A stretch of 27,081 bases of DNA from Symsagittifera roscoffensis (Eukaryota; Xenacoelomorpha; Acoela; Convolutidae): positions 1-27,081 of the forward strand of contig NW_026971754.1 in the NCBI RefSeq assembly GCF_963678635.1, written 5' to 3'. Both the position numbers and the translations under genes were made by a program. The notes beneath the pieces are model-generated. The model was not told the DNA's origin and ran no database searches. It worked only from the letters and a program-made list of their open reading frames with translations. This document shows positions 1 to 9,420 of this stretch, one piece after another. Within the stretch, counting starts at the first letter, position 1. Every line of letters begins with the position of its first letter.

Positions 1-1260
1 GTTTTCGTAAATTTTACACAAAATGGCCAGAAGTGAAAAAAACATGAAGTGAATAAAAAAGTGCACTGAAATTCCGGCCAAACTCTTTTAAATTCTTTTA
101 AAACAGGATGACGAGTTGTTCTGGCTAAAAAGACCAAACTGAGGCCTGCTGCTATTTATGTCTGGACTTGAAGTTGAACAAACCACCTCAAAACTTAAAA
201 CTTATGCACGGTGGATGGGTCTTCGTTCACGTTGGATATTGATATGTCAAAATCAATTTTTATTTTGAGTTGTTGTTATATTGATTATCTTGCTAAGCTA
301 TGGTCCGCTAAAAATGATTTCAGGATTTCAATCGTGAACAAAAGGAAAATGAACCCATCTTCGACCCTGATTTACGGAGTTGGAATTGAAATTTGCAACT
401 CTGAATGACTGGGAAGAAGACAAGTTCTCAGGAAATCATACAGGAGGTCAAGTACAAAATTTTTTTGAGGAGGACTGGTCCAAGCGATTGATGAATGACA
501 GCCCTGTGATTGGCGAAAAAACTCAGCTCCTGTTACGTCAAATCTTATTAAATATTAAAAGAAGATTCAGAAAATTACTTTCAAAACCCCTTAAAGGTTA
601 TGCAGTAAAATCACATACGATGTTTTATTCGTTTTTTTTAGCCAAGCTAGCACTCGGTACTTTTTCTCGATAATCAAAATTTTGGACAGTTCTGTTGAAT
701 TGAAAATCATTACAATCGGTAATTTACTTGATTTTTTGATATCAAAAATTTTGTGGATAGCTGTGAACAAATAATTGAAAAGTGGAATTGAGCATAGACG
801 ACGGGACTAGTTTCCTTGAATTCTAATCGAAGTTTACCGAAAAAGGTTGAGGAAACCTGAAAAATTGTCAAAAAATCTTCAAAACGTCCCAGGCTTTTGT
901 GAAACTGTGCTTTGAGCTGAAGCCAACCCTAGGTTCAGTGGTCTAATAGTGAAATATCAGGCAATTGAAGTCCTCGTGTGTCTTCCGCGTGTGTTGTTGA
1001 ATCTTTAACCAATTTGCCTGACTCCCCAACCACCTAGAAAAACTGAAAGCTAAAGCGCTTTGAGTGTAACATATCCGTTTCCCTCGTCTGATTATTGAGT
1101 TCGTTGCGCTGCAGTGATGTTAAGTGGGCATGTACGGTGTTATTAAGTGACTCAAGTTGAATTTTTTTATGCTCAGGTTTTTCGTCACCTGTGTTGCTGA
1201 AGTTCAACCGACCTACTTAATTCCAATCCCCATTAATAATACCGTCGCGAACAAGAGCTC
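1..1260 (+). other. BEL copy 1 untranslated leader
   Basis: Non-coding leader between the missing 5' LTR and the first ORF. Patches match the copy 3 leader: 'gcctgctgc' near 154 against 'gcctgctgc' near 22425, and a continuous diverged match from about 560 on. About 200-480 has no clear partner in copy 3 and may be an insertion, or sequence lost from copy 3. The short open frames at 211-408 and 380-673 lie in this leader and show no recognisable domain. I see no TATA box, PBS or LTR terminus here. Confidence 0.6.
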
Positions 1261-1267
1261 AAAGCGT

Positions 1268-1858
1268 ATGGTGTTCATACTAGGAGCCAGCTATTTGGAT
1301 CACGCGCTTGGAAAACTATCTGCACTGACCCAAAAGCGTGTGAAGGAGATTTGTTTCGCTAAGCCTGTTTAGAGCCTCATTTTAACGCTACGGATTTGCA
1401 GAAAACTATTCAATAATATCTGCTTCTAATTTTGCCGAGCCGCAAATATCTAGTTTTTGTGCACGACGTCATAATTAATTCAATTGGTAGGCATAATCTT
1501 AACTAAAACCGTAATTTGAATATTGATCAAGTCAAGGGCTTTTTTTTGAGATACCAGAAATATCTATTGCTTTTGTGCACTGTCTTGGCAATGGTGATTA
1601 GAAAAAAGAAAAGAGTTGAAAAATACAGGTATTCTCGTTTCAAACGTAGTTGACGAATTCAACTCAAAGCAAGAGGCCGAAGTCACAAATACTTACCGAA
1701 CAGTAAAATGAATTACTCCAGCTCCCTTCTGTTGAGTTTAAGAACTTGTTGTTTTCTAGACGATATTGCGCTAACCTTAGGACACTGAAAACTAAGAAGA
1801 ATCGAAACAAACTGAAGGCTGAAAATCGGGCGATTAAAAATAATTTAAAGCGTTAAAT
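1268..1858 (+). pseudogene. Leader ORF relic (ORF0) of BEL copy 1, possible SGNH/GDSL-like protein
   Basis: Broken ORF between leader and gag, homologous to the 156-codon open frame of copy 3. An ATG at 1268 begins MVFILGASYLDHALGKL, followed by a stop at 1370-1372 and frameshifts. The region around 1430-1480 matches the copy 3 stretch that reads VIWHDAINNS. A strand followed by G-x-S-Y-L, then a later W-H-D-x-I-N-N block, is reminiscent of block I and the Asn/Asp block of SGNH/GDSL hydrolases. Esterase-type ORFs are known in some LINE families, but I know of none as standard in BEL/Pao. The hydrolase idea is inference; the homology to copy 3 is seen directly. It ends near 'aaagcgttaa', matching the copy 3 C-terminus. 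Confidence 0.5.
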
Positions 1859-1925
1859 TTTCAACTTTCTCCTCCTTGTAATTTGTTGAAGTATTTAATT
1901 TTTTTTCTAAAATTTACTCGTCTGA

Positions 1926-3417
1926 AAATAAAGTAATTTCTGTGAATCACTCTGCCTGAATTGAGTTTCAGAAGTAGATATTGAGGTTAGATTTTGAGTT
2001 TCAGAAAAAAAAATTTTTTTGAGCAAAAAAGCAACCTCAAGAAGGAACTATTTAAATACCACAAAATTTTTTTGGAATACCAGAGTCGTTGCTCGAAAAT
2101 TGATACACATTTTGAAAAAGGTAGGAGCTATATAAAATAAGCGGTCGATATAAAAACTGAGTTAATTATTTTGGCGACGAAAAGTGCCATTCTTGACGAA
2201 ATAATACCGGCCCAGGATATAAGTCTTCATCAATGAACCAAACCAACGATAAAACATTGCTGGAAGCTATTACATACAAAAAAGTTTTAAGGTAGTAACA
2301 GATTAACGGAGCAAGATGAGATAGATAGCAACTCAAAGTTTCTCGTCGTTCCGAAAAGAGTAAAAAGCATCAGTTGATTAAATCAGATACCCGCTCTAAG
2401 TTGAAGTAGCCGACATCAACAATCGGGTTTTCAGAAAGTTAGTCATTTTTACCACTCCGTTTGAAATTCCTGAAAAAAAACGCGATTAGATGCTTTTAAA
2501 GAACAAGAAGAGGAGCACCAGAGAGCAGCGAAAGAAGATGAAAAAAAGAACTTTCAGAACAACAAAGCAGTTTGGAGTTGAAAGAGTTGGCTGATGAACG
2601 CAAAAAAAATTAGCAAAAATTGAGTTGAAAGGGATCGAGTTGGAAGATGAGTTGCATAAAATCAGTGAAAACTAATTTATTTCGAACCACTTTACAAATG
2701 GAAGACGAAAACGATCGTCCGTGTCACTGAGTCGAAACAGTTGACCACACTCAGACTGACTCTGTTGTAGTTCCCAATCAACAGCGGCACATCCGTTCGG
2801 CCGCTCCTGAAGAAAATTATCATGTACTAGCAAGTTCGTTGGTCATTTCAAGTTTTTCAGGTGTGAGCAATGATCAGGCGGCTTCCAGTGATCCGAGATT
2901 GTAATTCGTTAACCGCAAAAAAAGAAAACGACATATTGTGTCAGATTTGAATCAATTTCAGCTTTCGCTGAATTCCGTTAATGACCCAGTACGCTAACAG
3001 CAGTTCATTCAATCAGTTTCTTTTTAGTTGCTTAAGCAAATTATTTTGTCTACTCTCTCCAGTTCTGGGTCTTCCAAATCCAGGCTCAGTAGTCCAGGTA
3101 ATTTCTGAAAAAAAGTTTTGCCCCGCTTTTATAAGAAAACAGTCTGTTTTTTCTTGCACCGCTCTTTTCTGCATCAACATCCTTAATCAGGTTTGTTTTA
3201 GTGAACAAACAACAGGGTCAGCACTAGCTGGCTACCAGGTACCTGTAATCTCGTACATATGAGTGTGCCCACTTCTTATAACTTCTCATGTGAGCACTAT
3301 AATCCTTATAGTAACTTGTGGAGACCAGCTGTTACTGCGCCCTTAATTCAGCCTAACAGCGCTGCGTTCCCCAACAAATGTGTTTATCTTATTAACTCCG
3401 ATAGCTCCTTAGAATAG
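1926..3417 (+). pseudogene. gag relic of BEL copy 1
   Basis: Decayed counterpart of the 482-codon gag frame of copy 3, aligned through most of its length. Recognisable pieces: the sequence near 2110-2290 matches the copy 3 N-terminal helical region; 2500-2670 matches the charged coiled coil; 3060-3260 matches the two G-S-V-V/A-type repeats and the Gly-Tyr-Gln-x-P-V motif. Many 1-2 bp indels and stops break it. The final codons around 3390-3417 end in a glutamate codon followed by TAG at the same place where copy 3 gag ends in Glu-TAA, which supports this as the natural gag terminus. Gag forms the virus-like particle in LTR elements; here no product is possible. Confidence 0.7.
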
Positions 3418-3419
3418 TT

Positions 3420-4170
3420 TTTGTTTCTTATACCAGTGGATATACTGTGTTCTTTGCTCTGCCTGAAACTTTTTCGCAGGCTTATCAAGCGTTCATTCCT
3501 GACTATCACGATAACTCCTCGAGTTGCCCAGTGCCAACTCCCGGAAATTCACTTTGTGCTCATATCGAATGTCCACTTTTGGCACAAGAGTTAGCCGATA
3601 TACTCATGTACAGCCGCAAAGATCTTCTTCCTGTGTGGAAGCTGACACAGTTCGATGGCAACCCTTTTAATTCGCATGATTGGTCTGGTCAGTTCAAACA
3701 ACGGTTGATTCAGCCATGCTCAGTGATAATGAAAAGCTAACCTCTCTGAAAAAGTAAAGTCCGCAATCGCCGAGCATAGCTATAGTGGAGTACTATGCAA
3801 GGATTCATTAGCAATTTTGAAAAACTCCTCAGAGAAAACTTGGGCTGCAGCATTCCCTAGTTGGGTCCCTTTTGGATAAATTGAGTAAATTTCCGCTTCT
3901 GAAAACGCACGAATTGGAAAATGTAGTTGGTTTTTCCTCTACATTTCAGGAATCGTTGCCGTATTCAAGTCTCTGTCATTTAACGACTACCTCGAATGTG
4001 TTAGCTTGAAGAATCAAGAAGAGAGTAAGCTTCCCCCGAAAATTAAAGAGGCATGGTGAATGCAAACCGTAAGACGCCAATAGCATCGACCATTTTTGCT
4101 AGATATCAACAAATGGCGCAAAAAAAGCAGAGGGTCACGAGAGGCTAAGTTCACTCAATTCTAGGATAAG
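3420..4170 (+). pseudogene. DUF1759 region (gag-pol junction) of BEL copy 1
   Basis: The frame starting near 3447 gives a Pro/Ser-rich linker, then LPVWKLTQFDGNPFNSHDW, the signature start of DUF1759 (a W-containing NP-x-x-W/H-x-W block). The open frame ends at 3740. Homology to copy 3 continues in other frames: 'ctatagtggagtacta' near 3780 and a stretch near 4050 corresponding to copy 3 AWLLQTVRRQW. DUF1759 is a Gag-like domain of Pao/BEL polyproteins. Frameshifts near 3740 and 3830, and a TGA replacing a Leu codon near 4057, inactivate it. Where copy 3 has an in-frame TAA, this copy keeps a sense codon (Glu-Asn-Val-Val-Gly). Confidence 0.8.
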
Positions 4171-4947
4171 TCCGTGGAACCATAAAAAAATGTACCTAAA
4201 GTGTTTGGTAGTAACGCAAAAACAAGTGATAAGGCTATCGAAAAATCAAAGTTCAGGCCATTTTCTGTATGTAAAGTTCAACACGCTCTTAGTAATTGCG
4301 CCGTTTTCACAGAAAAAATGTCACGCAATGAGCGAAGTATGTAGCCTAACAAAAATTTTTCTATGCGTTCTTACAGGGCAATCATAGTTTTTATAAATGT
4401 AGCAAGGCCAGAAAGTGCCAAAAGCCAGGTTGTGAAAGCACTCATAACGTGAGCTTGCATGGAAGTGAAAATTTTTTTTCTCCGAAGGATGATAAAATTT
4501 CCCCGCTGTCAGGTAACGATATTGCTTCCAGCCGATAGTGCTTCCAGTCACTCACGGTTGCCCGCCGATCTCGTGAAACGGCTCAATTTGCTTGGTACTC
4601 CATTAGCCTCATCTTCCTTCCATGAACTCGATGAAAACTTATGATGAAACTTTTCATGTTTCCGCCAAAACGAATGGGTGAATATCCGTTTTCTTAAGCC
4701 TGGTTATGTTAAAAATCATATCCGGAATGGATCGAACAGAATAAGTCATCCTGAACTATGGGAAAAATCCCCGAAGATGGTTCCGCCAAAACCGACACAC
4801 TATAAGTATGAGGAAGTCAAAATAAATATTGGTCCAGACATCGAACACGCAAAAGGACCCGTTGAGTATCTTCTAGGAGAGGAATCAAATCCAGCCTGCG
4901 TCGTACGTCTTCCGACAGGTTGGGTTGTAAGTGGTCCCTTAATTTAA
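4171..4947 (+). pseudogene. Zinc knuckle and DUF1758 (A17-type) aspartic protease of BEL copy 1
   Basis: The Cys/His-rich part reads KCQKPGCESTHNVSLHG near 4418-4465, matching the copy 3 zinc-knuckle array. It is followed by LLPADSASSHSRLPADLVKRL, the remains of the protease active-site region (D-S-A-S in place of the usual D-S/T-G). Relative to copy 3, a net 119 bp just before the Asp is missing (only 4519-4533 remain). The C-terminal half is open at 4678-4947 and ends with VVRLPTGWVVSGPL, the conserved DUF1758 end. The protease would cleave the Gag-Pol polyprotein. The small frames on the opposite strand here are shadows. Confidence 0.85.
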
Positions 4948-5209
4948 ATTCGTCCTGCTTAAAATGTGTTGTCGTGGACACATCTCTAGCTGACCAAAAT
5001 AAAACATGGTATGAGTTAGACCGCTGACAAATGCACGTTTTCAATTTTGAATAACGATTCCTTTCCCGTTGGTGAGAGGCACAGTGTACCAAACTTTTGG
5101 AAATATAGTGAGGTTGGTTTACCGGAAAACTAATATTCCTCCTCAGCTCAATAGAAGTCTTTAGAAAGGAGATAAGATAGAGTTCCGCGAAAAGTATGCC
5201 GAAACAATT

Positions 5210-5935
5210 AGAGTTGATAGACGGAAGGATATGTCAGAAACGTTGAGGCTCATAATCCCAAATCAAGAGCCGATTGTGAGGAGTGTCTCGCGCATTATCC
5301 GTTCTTGAACAGGAACAAACCCGGTAAGGTGCGCCGAGTCCTCAATGGTGCATCGAATGTTCATGACACTTTCTTCGACATGTTTTTCTTTGTTGGCCCA
5401 GATCTCATTTTGATCTCATTCAGATCTCATTTTTGTACTCTCAGGAATCCGCCAGCATAAATACGCCGTTTCAGCCGATATTCAAGAGATGTTTTTACAG
5501 TTTGGAGTATGTGAAGAAGATCAACGTTCTCTCCGGTTTTTGTGGCCACCAAGTATAGTGTTTCACCATTAGACGCGTCAAAGTGTTTCATCATTTCTGG
5601 TGCTCGTGACTCACAGGCTTGTGCGAATTTTGCTCCGCAGAAGACTGCAACTGATCATAAAGCTGAGTACCCTAAAATTGCTTCAGCTGTTGTCCAGAAG
5701 TTTTAAATTGATGACTATCTGGCTTCTTTTCAACGTCCTGACATTACGTAAGGGTTTAGTCTCGTTTGCCTTACTTTGTCTTAATCTGACAAAGTTTATC
5801 AGCAACGTGTCCGATGTAACAAACGCGCTTGATCCGGAAAACCGTGAGTCCAATTCCTCTCTTGAGAACATTTGTATGAGTTCAGACCAGTCACCGCATG
5901 TCGTCAGTCTTCAATGGGATATGTAGGACGATTTT
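5210..5935 (+). pseudogene. Reverse transcriptase of BEL copy 1
   Basis: Fragments in shifting frames spell a BEL-type RT. NRNKPGKVRRVLNGAS is near 5310, then a GPDL block, then IRQHKYAVSADIQEMF around 5449-5496, where the Asp codon 5477-5479 is motif A. SGARDSQACANFA follows near 5600, and then the catalytic box, where the Tyr of YIDD is replaced by a TAA stop (5704-5706) followed by IDDYLAS. The open frame at 5600-5926 is out of register with the RT until about 5780; its last part, FISNVSDVTNALDP, is true RT. A triplicated 11-mer at 5401-5433 shifts the frame. RT would copy element RNA into DNA in cytoplasmic particles. Confidence 0.88.
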
Positions 5936-6801
5936 TAGCCGTTAGTAGAGAGATTGATCCTCAGACAAAAGCAAATACTTAAAGTTTTGTGCTGAGATCT
6001 TTTCCTCTCTTTTTTATCCAATTGGATTAGTAGCTCCGTATACCTGGAGAGCTGGCCTTATATTAAAAGATGTATAAGTAATCAGTGGTCAAAAGCCTAC
6101 CAGAGGAAATCAAATATCAGTTCGTTGAGTGGCACTCAGTTCTTCATTTTTCAGGTTCACTAACAATACTTTGTAGCTATTTCACTGTACAATTAGAATC
6201 AAAAAAAGCTTCCCATGTTCGGTGATAGCTCGCAAGACGATTTCGGCGCTGTCTCTTTCCTTCGTTTGCGACTTATGATTTCGCATTAGCTTTCGTGTTT
6301 GGCAAAAACTGCGTATTGCCTATAGAAACACTTTCAAAACCAAAGTTAGAGTTTCAAGCGACTATTCTTGTAACCCATGAAAAGAATTTTTTTTTCAAAA
6401 TTTTCTCGCCAAACTTGCGGATTCTTTCATGTAGGCAGATAGATAAAATCAATGTTCTCCAGTGGTTTAACTCCTGCAATAAATTGCCCGTTTTTGTTTC
6501 TAATCGCACTGGTAAAATTCAGGAGTCTTACACTACTGATCAGTGCCAACATCTACTGAGCAGTGATAACTCAGCTTATACCGTTTTACGGTGGATTCAT
6601 TCAGAAGGCCACAAGGAAAGCAGCTTGGTTATTGGCCCTAGTAAACTGAAGGCGACTGGAAGTTTGTTGAAATTTGATGCAAGGACTGTCGATAAGATAC
6701 GACTCAAAGAACACTTTTGTGATCTAAACATATATCTAGAAAACTTGTCAAATTTCGTCTGCAATGTTTTGCCAGACAAAAATCCTTCATTTGGAATTTG
6801 A
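5936..6801 (+). pseudogene. RNase H / connection region of BEL copy 1
   Basis: After RT comes a relic of the conserved 'S-x-F-D-P-I-G-L-V-A-P-Y-T-W-R-A' stretch (near 6000-6055), then an RNase H-like start FGDSSQDDFGAVSFLRL near 6220. A 168-codon open frame at 6295-6801 follows. It contains FGKNCVLPIETLSKPKLEFQ, corresponding to the BEL K-x-R-V-A-P-L ... P-K/R-L-E-L-Q-A block, and INVLQWFNSCNKLPVFVSNR, corresponding to the T-V-L-Q-W-I ... F-V-A-N-R block. The Asp normally before 'T-V-L-Q-W' is present but shifted (RQIDKINVLQW). RNase H removes template RNA. No ATG starts this piece; it is part of the broken polyprotein. Confidence 0.82.
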
Positions 6802-7330
6802 GCCAAAATGAAGTTATTTGTAAAATACTTATTAAGATTGCTGCCATCCCGTGAGCTTTTCTGGTCATATATTTCGGAAAAAGTCGACCCAGCTGGCATC
6901 CTTCGTTAGACTGTTGCAAGCAATTTCTTTTCTGTAACACAGGTGTCGAATACTTTGGGCCATTTCTAGTTCCGAACCGCAAATTACGGAAAAGAGATGA
7001 GGTTTTTGTTTACCTGTCTCGACAGTAGAGTGGTACCTTTTGAAGTGGTCCCCCTTCTTTTTACAAGCTCTTGCATTGTAGGCGTTGAGAAGTTCAATGG
7101 ACGGCTTGGGACTCCGACTACCATCATGTCAGACAATTTCTGACAGCTTTCAGAAAAAGCTCTTAGCTACCGCTGAAAGTTGGAACAAGCTCACTCCCAC
7201 TGTTTTTGTGCTGTATGGCGGCTCCTGGGAGTGATTTTTCATTAGTGTCAAGCGAGTACTATATGACATCCTTGACAACAGAAGAGTTACTGAGGAGGAT
7301 CTAAGAACCACAATATGATATATTGATCAG
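6802..7330 (+). pseudogene. Integrase relic of BEL copy 1
   Basis: The zinc-binding N-terminal part is mostly gone: compared with copy 2, about 165 bp are missing near 6907-6920. The core begins at GVEYFG near 6942-6956, where the family usually has G-V-D-Y; the first catalytic Asp is thus Glu (codon 6948-6950). FLFTCLDSRVVPFEVV follows near 7003, then an IMSDNF remnant holding the second Asp near 7130. The block with the catalytic Glu (P-H-F-G-G-x-W-E in relatives) is absent: near 7232-7245 the sequence jumps from the W-x-F-I position to SVKRVLYDIL. Integrase would insert the cDNA into the genome. Confidence 0.82.
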
Positions 7331-7745
7331 TAACTAAACTAAGACTAATCACGGCCGGTATTTCCAACACTCAAGGTTAGGAGACATTGACCAATATTAG
7401 CTTTAAACTTTAGCAACGCGCAGCAAGATTTCCGTCGCTAAATTTTGAAGACAACCTTGACCAAAGTAGCAATACGCTCGAGCGCAATCATACAAAAATG
7501 CAATTTGGAAGGTTGAATACAATCCTCTTTTAATAAAGGCGCAAACTGGAACAAACAATTAGCTGTTAACTTGAAAACTGGGGAGGACTTGAATTGGGTC
7601 ATAGTCCATGCAGACACTACCCGATTGCAGGTATTATTAGACTGCACTACGACAAGGACAGATGCCCGCAATTAGCCAACATTAAGACCGTTACGATCGA
7701 ACTCACACGTCTAAGCGTAAAGTTCACACCTGTTATTCCTTCCTC
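7331..7745 (+). pseudogene. Integrase C-terminal / DUF5641 region of BEL copy 1
   Basis: Contains the relic of the D-L-V-W-V motif near 7590, then a frame readable as H-Y-P-I-A-G-I-I-R-L-H-Y near 7619-7651 and SANIKTVTIELTR near 7676-7712. This matches the DUF5641 C-terminal domain of Pao/BEL integrases, usually G-H-W/Y-P-L-A-R-I ... V-x-T-x-x-G-x-L-T-R-P-V-x-K-L. This copy keeps the E-L-T-R ... V-K-F-T-P-V-I-P tail that copy 2 has lost. The purine-rich PPT candidate follows directly. Confidence 0.78.
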
Positions 7746-7757
7746 AGAGGTGAAGGA
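7746..7757 (+). promoter_or_regulatory. Candidate polypurine tract before the 3' LTR of copy 1
   Basis: agaggtgaagga: 11 of 12 bases are purine. It lies just after the pol C-terminus and at the point where similarity to the other LTRs begins. A PPT primes plus-strand DNA synthesis and abuts the 3' LTR. The same tract is at 12314-12325 in copy 2. The one interrupting T and the unclear LTR start make this a modest call. Confidence 0.4.
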
Positions 7758-8281
7758 TTAGGCAAGCCAAATTTAAATACACTAATGCGTAAGCAAATGT
7801 ATAAATGCAGTTAAACTGAAGACCAACTGGCACATATTACGACCAAAATCTCAAAAGGAAAAAGATCCGTAGCCTATATACATAGCGATCAAGCCTTTCC
7901 GGCGCTGGCTCCAGTCCCTCGTATTCCGACCTTTATACATGTAACCATAAAAGGTTGTTGCCCCCATTTTACCGCCGTTAATAACAGTTTTACTTTGTTC
8001 AGCCTTGGTTATGGCTGACCGTCAAATTAAGAACAAGTCTCAAGAACAACTACTGGTCGCTTGTGAGCTTGCTTTGCGTTATTCGGACGAATAAGTTCGA
8101 AGTTGCGCATGGTAAAATATCTTCAAAAAGATCGTTGAAGTTATGGATTTGTTGAGTTATTTTGACGAGAACATGCTTTTTCATTCATTTGTTTGAAGTT
8201 TGATACTTTTTTTCGATTTGTGGAGGTTAGCGCGCACAATAGGGTCGGTGCAAGCGACTGGGTCAATAAATGAGTCGAACA
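7758..8281 (+). repeat. 3' LTR of BEL copy 1
   Basis: Similar to the segment ending copy 2 and to the LTR before the PBS of copy 3. Shared marks in order: TATAAATGCA at 7800-7809, 'ccggcgctggctccagtccc' near 7900-7920 (matching the copy 3 tRNA-like box B), 'cagccttggttatggctgacc' near 8000-8021, 'gagttattttgacgag' near 8154-8169, and 'gcgcgcaca' ending at 8238. The copy 3 LTR ends at that same gcgcgcaca, so the true LTR probably ends at 8238. A further 43 bp with AATAAA at 8265-8270 is shared only with copy 2. The exact start is uncertain by tens of bases. Confidence 0.65.
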
Positions 8282-8358
8282 GGAATTTTTTACTGTCAAA
8301 GTATCACTGAATGAGACAAGTTGGGCCGACCTTGTGTTGATCGGCTTTGATAAGTATA
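8282..8358. other. Spacer between BEL copies 1 and 2
   Basis: 77 bp with no match that I can see to either BEL copy. It separates the last base common to both 3' ends from the abrupt start of copy 2. No target-site duplication is visible around it, so it could be host DNA or filler at a rearrangement junction. Confidence 0.5.
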
Positions 8359-9420
8359 GAGTATAGCTATAGCGGAGTACTATACAAGGAATCATTAGCA
8401 GTTTTGAAAATTTGGGCTGCCGCATTCCCTAGTCGGGGTCCTTTTGGATAAATTGAGTAAATTTCCGCTTCTGAAAACGCACAAAATGTAGGTTGTTTTT
8501 TCTCTGTGAGTAAGCCTCCCCAAAACCCTAATGAGGCATGGTGAATTCAAACCGTAAGAAGCTATTGGTATCGACCAACTTTGCTAGATTTAAACAATGG
8601 CGCAACAAACGCAGAGGGTCACGAAAGGCTAAAGTTACTCAAGTCTAAGAGTAAATCCGAGGAACCAGTGAACACAAATGTACTTAAAATGTTTGATAGT
8701 AACGCAAAAATAAATGATAAGACTAATGAAAAATTGAAGTTTCCGCCTTATTCTGTATGTAAAATTCAACACGCTCCTTGGAATTGTGCCGTTTTCAATG
8801 AAAAAACGCCACGCCTGAGCAAAATGTGTAGCCGAACAAAAAATTTTCTCTTACAGGGCGATCATAGTTTTCATAATTGTAGCAATCCTAAAAGGTGCCT
8901 CAAGCCAGATTGTGAAAGCACTCACATCGTGCGCTTGCATGGAGCTGAAAAATTTTTTTTCCGAAGGGCGATGAAAATTCCCGGCTGTCAGGTAACAATT
9001 TTGCTTCCAGTCGATAGTGCGTCCAGTCACTCACGGTTGTCCGCCGATCTCGTAAAACGCCTCAATTTGCTTGGTACTCCTATAGCCTCACTTTCCTTCC
9101 ATGAGCTTGATGAAAACTTATGAAGAAACTTCTCAAGTTTCAGCCAAAACGAATAATTGAATTTTCGTTCTTTTAACCTGGTTATATTAAGAATCATATC
9201 CGATCAGATAGCATAAATCATCCTGAACTAAGGAAAAAATCCCCACAGATGGCCTAGCCAAAACCTATACTTTAGATGTATGAGGGAGTCACAAAAATTA
9301 TTGGTCCAGACATCGAACACGCACTAAGACCCGTTGAGTACAATCTAGGAGAGGAATCTAATTCAGCGTGCGTCGTACACCTTCCGAGAGGTTGGTTTGT
9401 AAGTGGTCTTTTAATTTAAA
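8359..9420 (+). pseudogene. DUF1759 end, zinc knuckle and DUF1758 protease of BEL copy 2
   Basis: The longest open frame of this copy (8581-9123, about 180 codons, no ATG at its start) covers the end of DUF1759 (AEGHERLK), a degraded Cys/His zinc-knuckle stretch with C-S-N-P-K-R-C-L-K-P-D-C-E-S-T-H, and then the protease part LLPVDSASSHSRLSADLV. The usual knuckle C-F-x-C is altered by a small deletion in 8838-8855. The same net 119 bp is missing before the protease Asp as in copy 1 (8998-9012 remain). The C-terminal half, relics near 9130-9420, ends with a diverged W-x-V-S-G-L in place of W-V-V-S-G-P. The open frame survives by chance and is not an intact gene. Confidence 0.82.

Larger units (their letters stand above)
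1..8281 (+). mobile_element. BEL/Pao LTR retrotransposon, copy 1 (degenerate, 5' LTR outside window)
   Basis: Nearly complete BEL/Pao element in + orientation. The order is leader, leader ORF, gag with coiled coil, DUF1759, zinc knuckle, DUF1758 protease, RT, RNase H, integrase, DUF5641 and 3' LTR, which is the known BEL/Pao order plus one extra leader ORF. Every coding domain is broken by stops, frameshifts or deletions, so it is a fossil. The leader aligns by eye with the leader of copy 3 (for example around 560-1240 against 22640-23320), so the window begins inside the element and no 5' LTR is seen. The right end is taken as the last base shared with copy 2, 43 bp past the LTR end implied by copy 3. 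Confidence 0.88.

Noticed and set aside
4817-5092. Minus-strand open frames over the BEL protease region (also 4321-4551, 9358-9564).
   Set aside because: The + strand here matches DUF1758 and zinc-knuckle motifs; the minus-strand translations resemble nothing and are shadows.
6597-6982. Minus-strand frames over RNase H/integrase that recur at 11038-11340 with a similar protein.
   Set aside because: They recur only because copies 1 and 2 are homologous; the + strand carries the recognised RNase H and integrase blocks.
7331-8281. Envelope-like ORF after pol, as some BEL elements have.
   Set aside because: DUF5641 is followed directly by the PPT-like tract and LTR in copies 1 and 2; there is no room for another gene.
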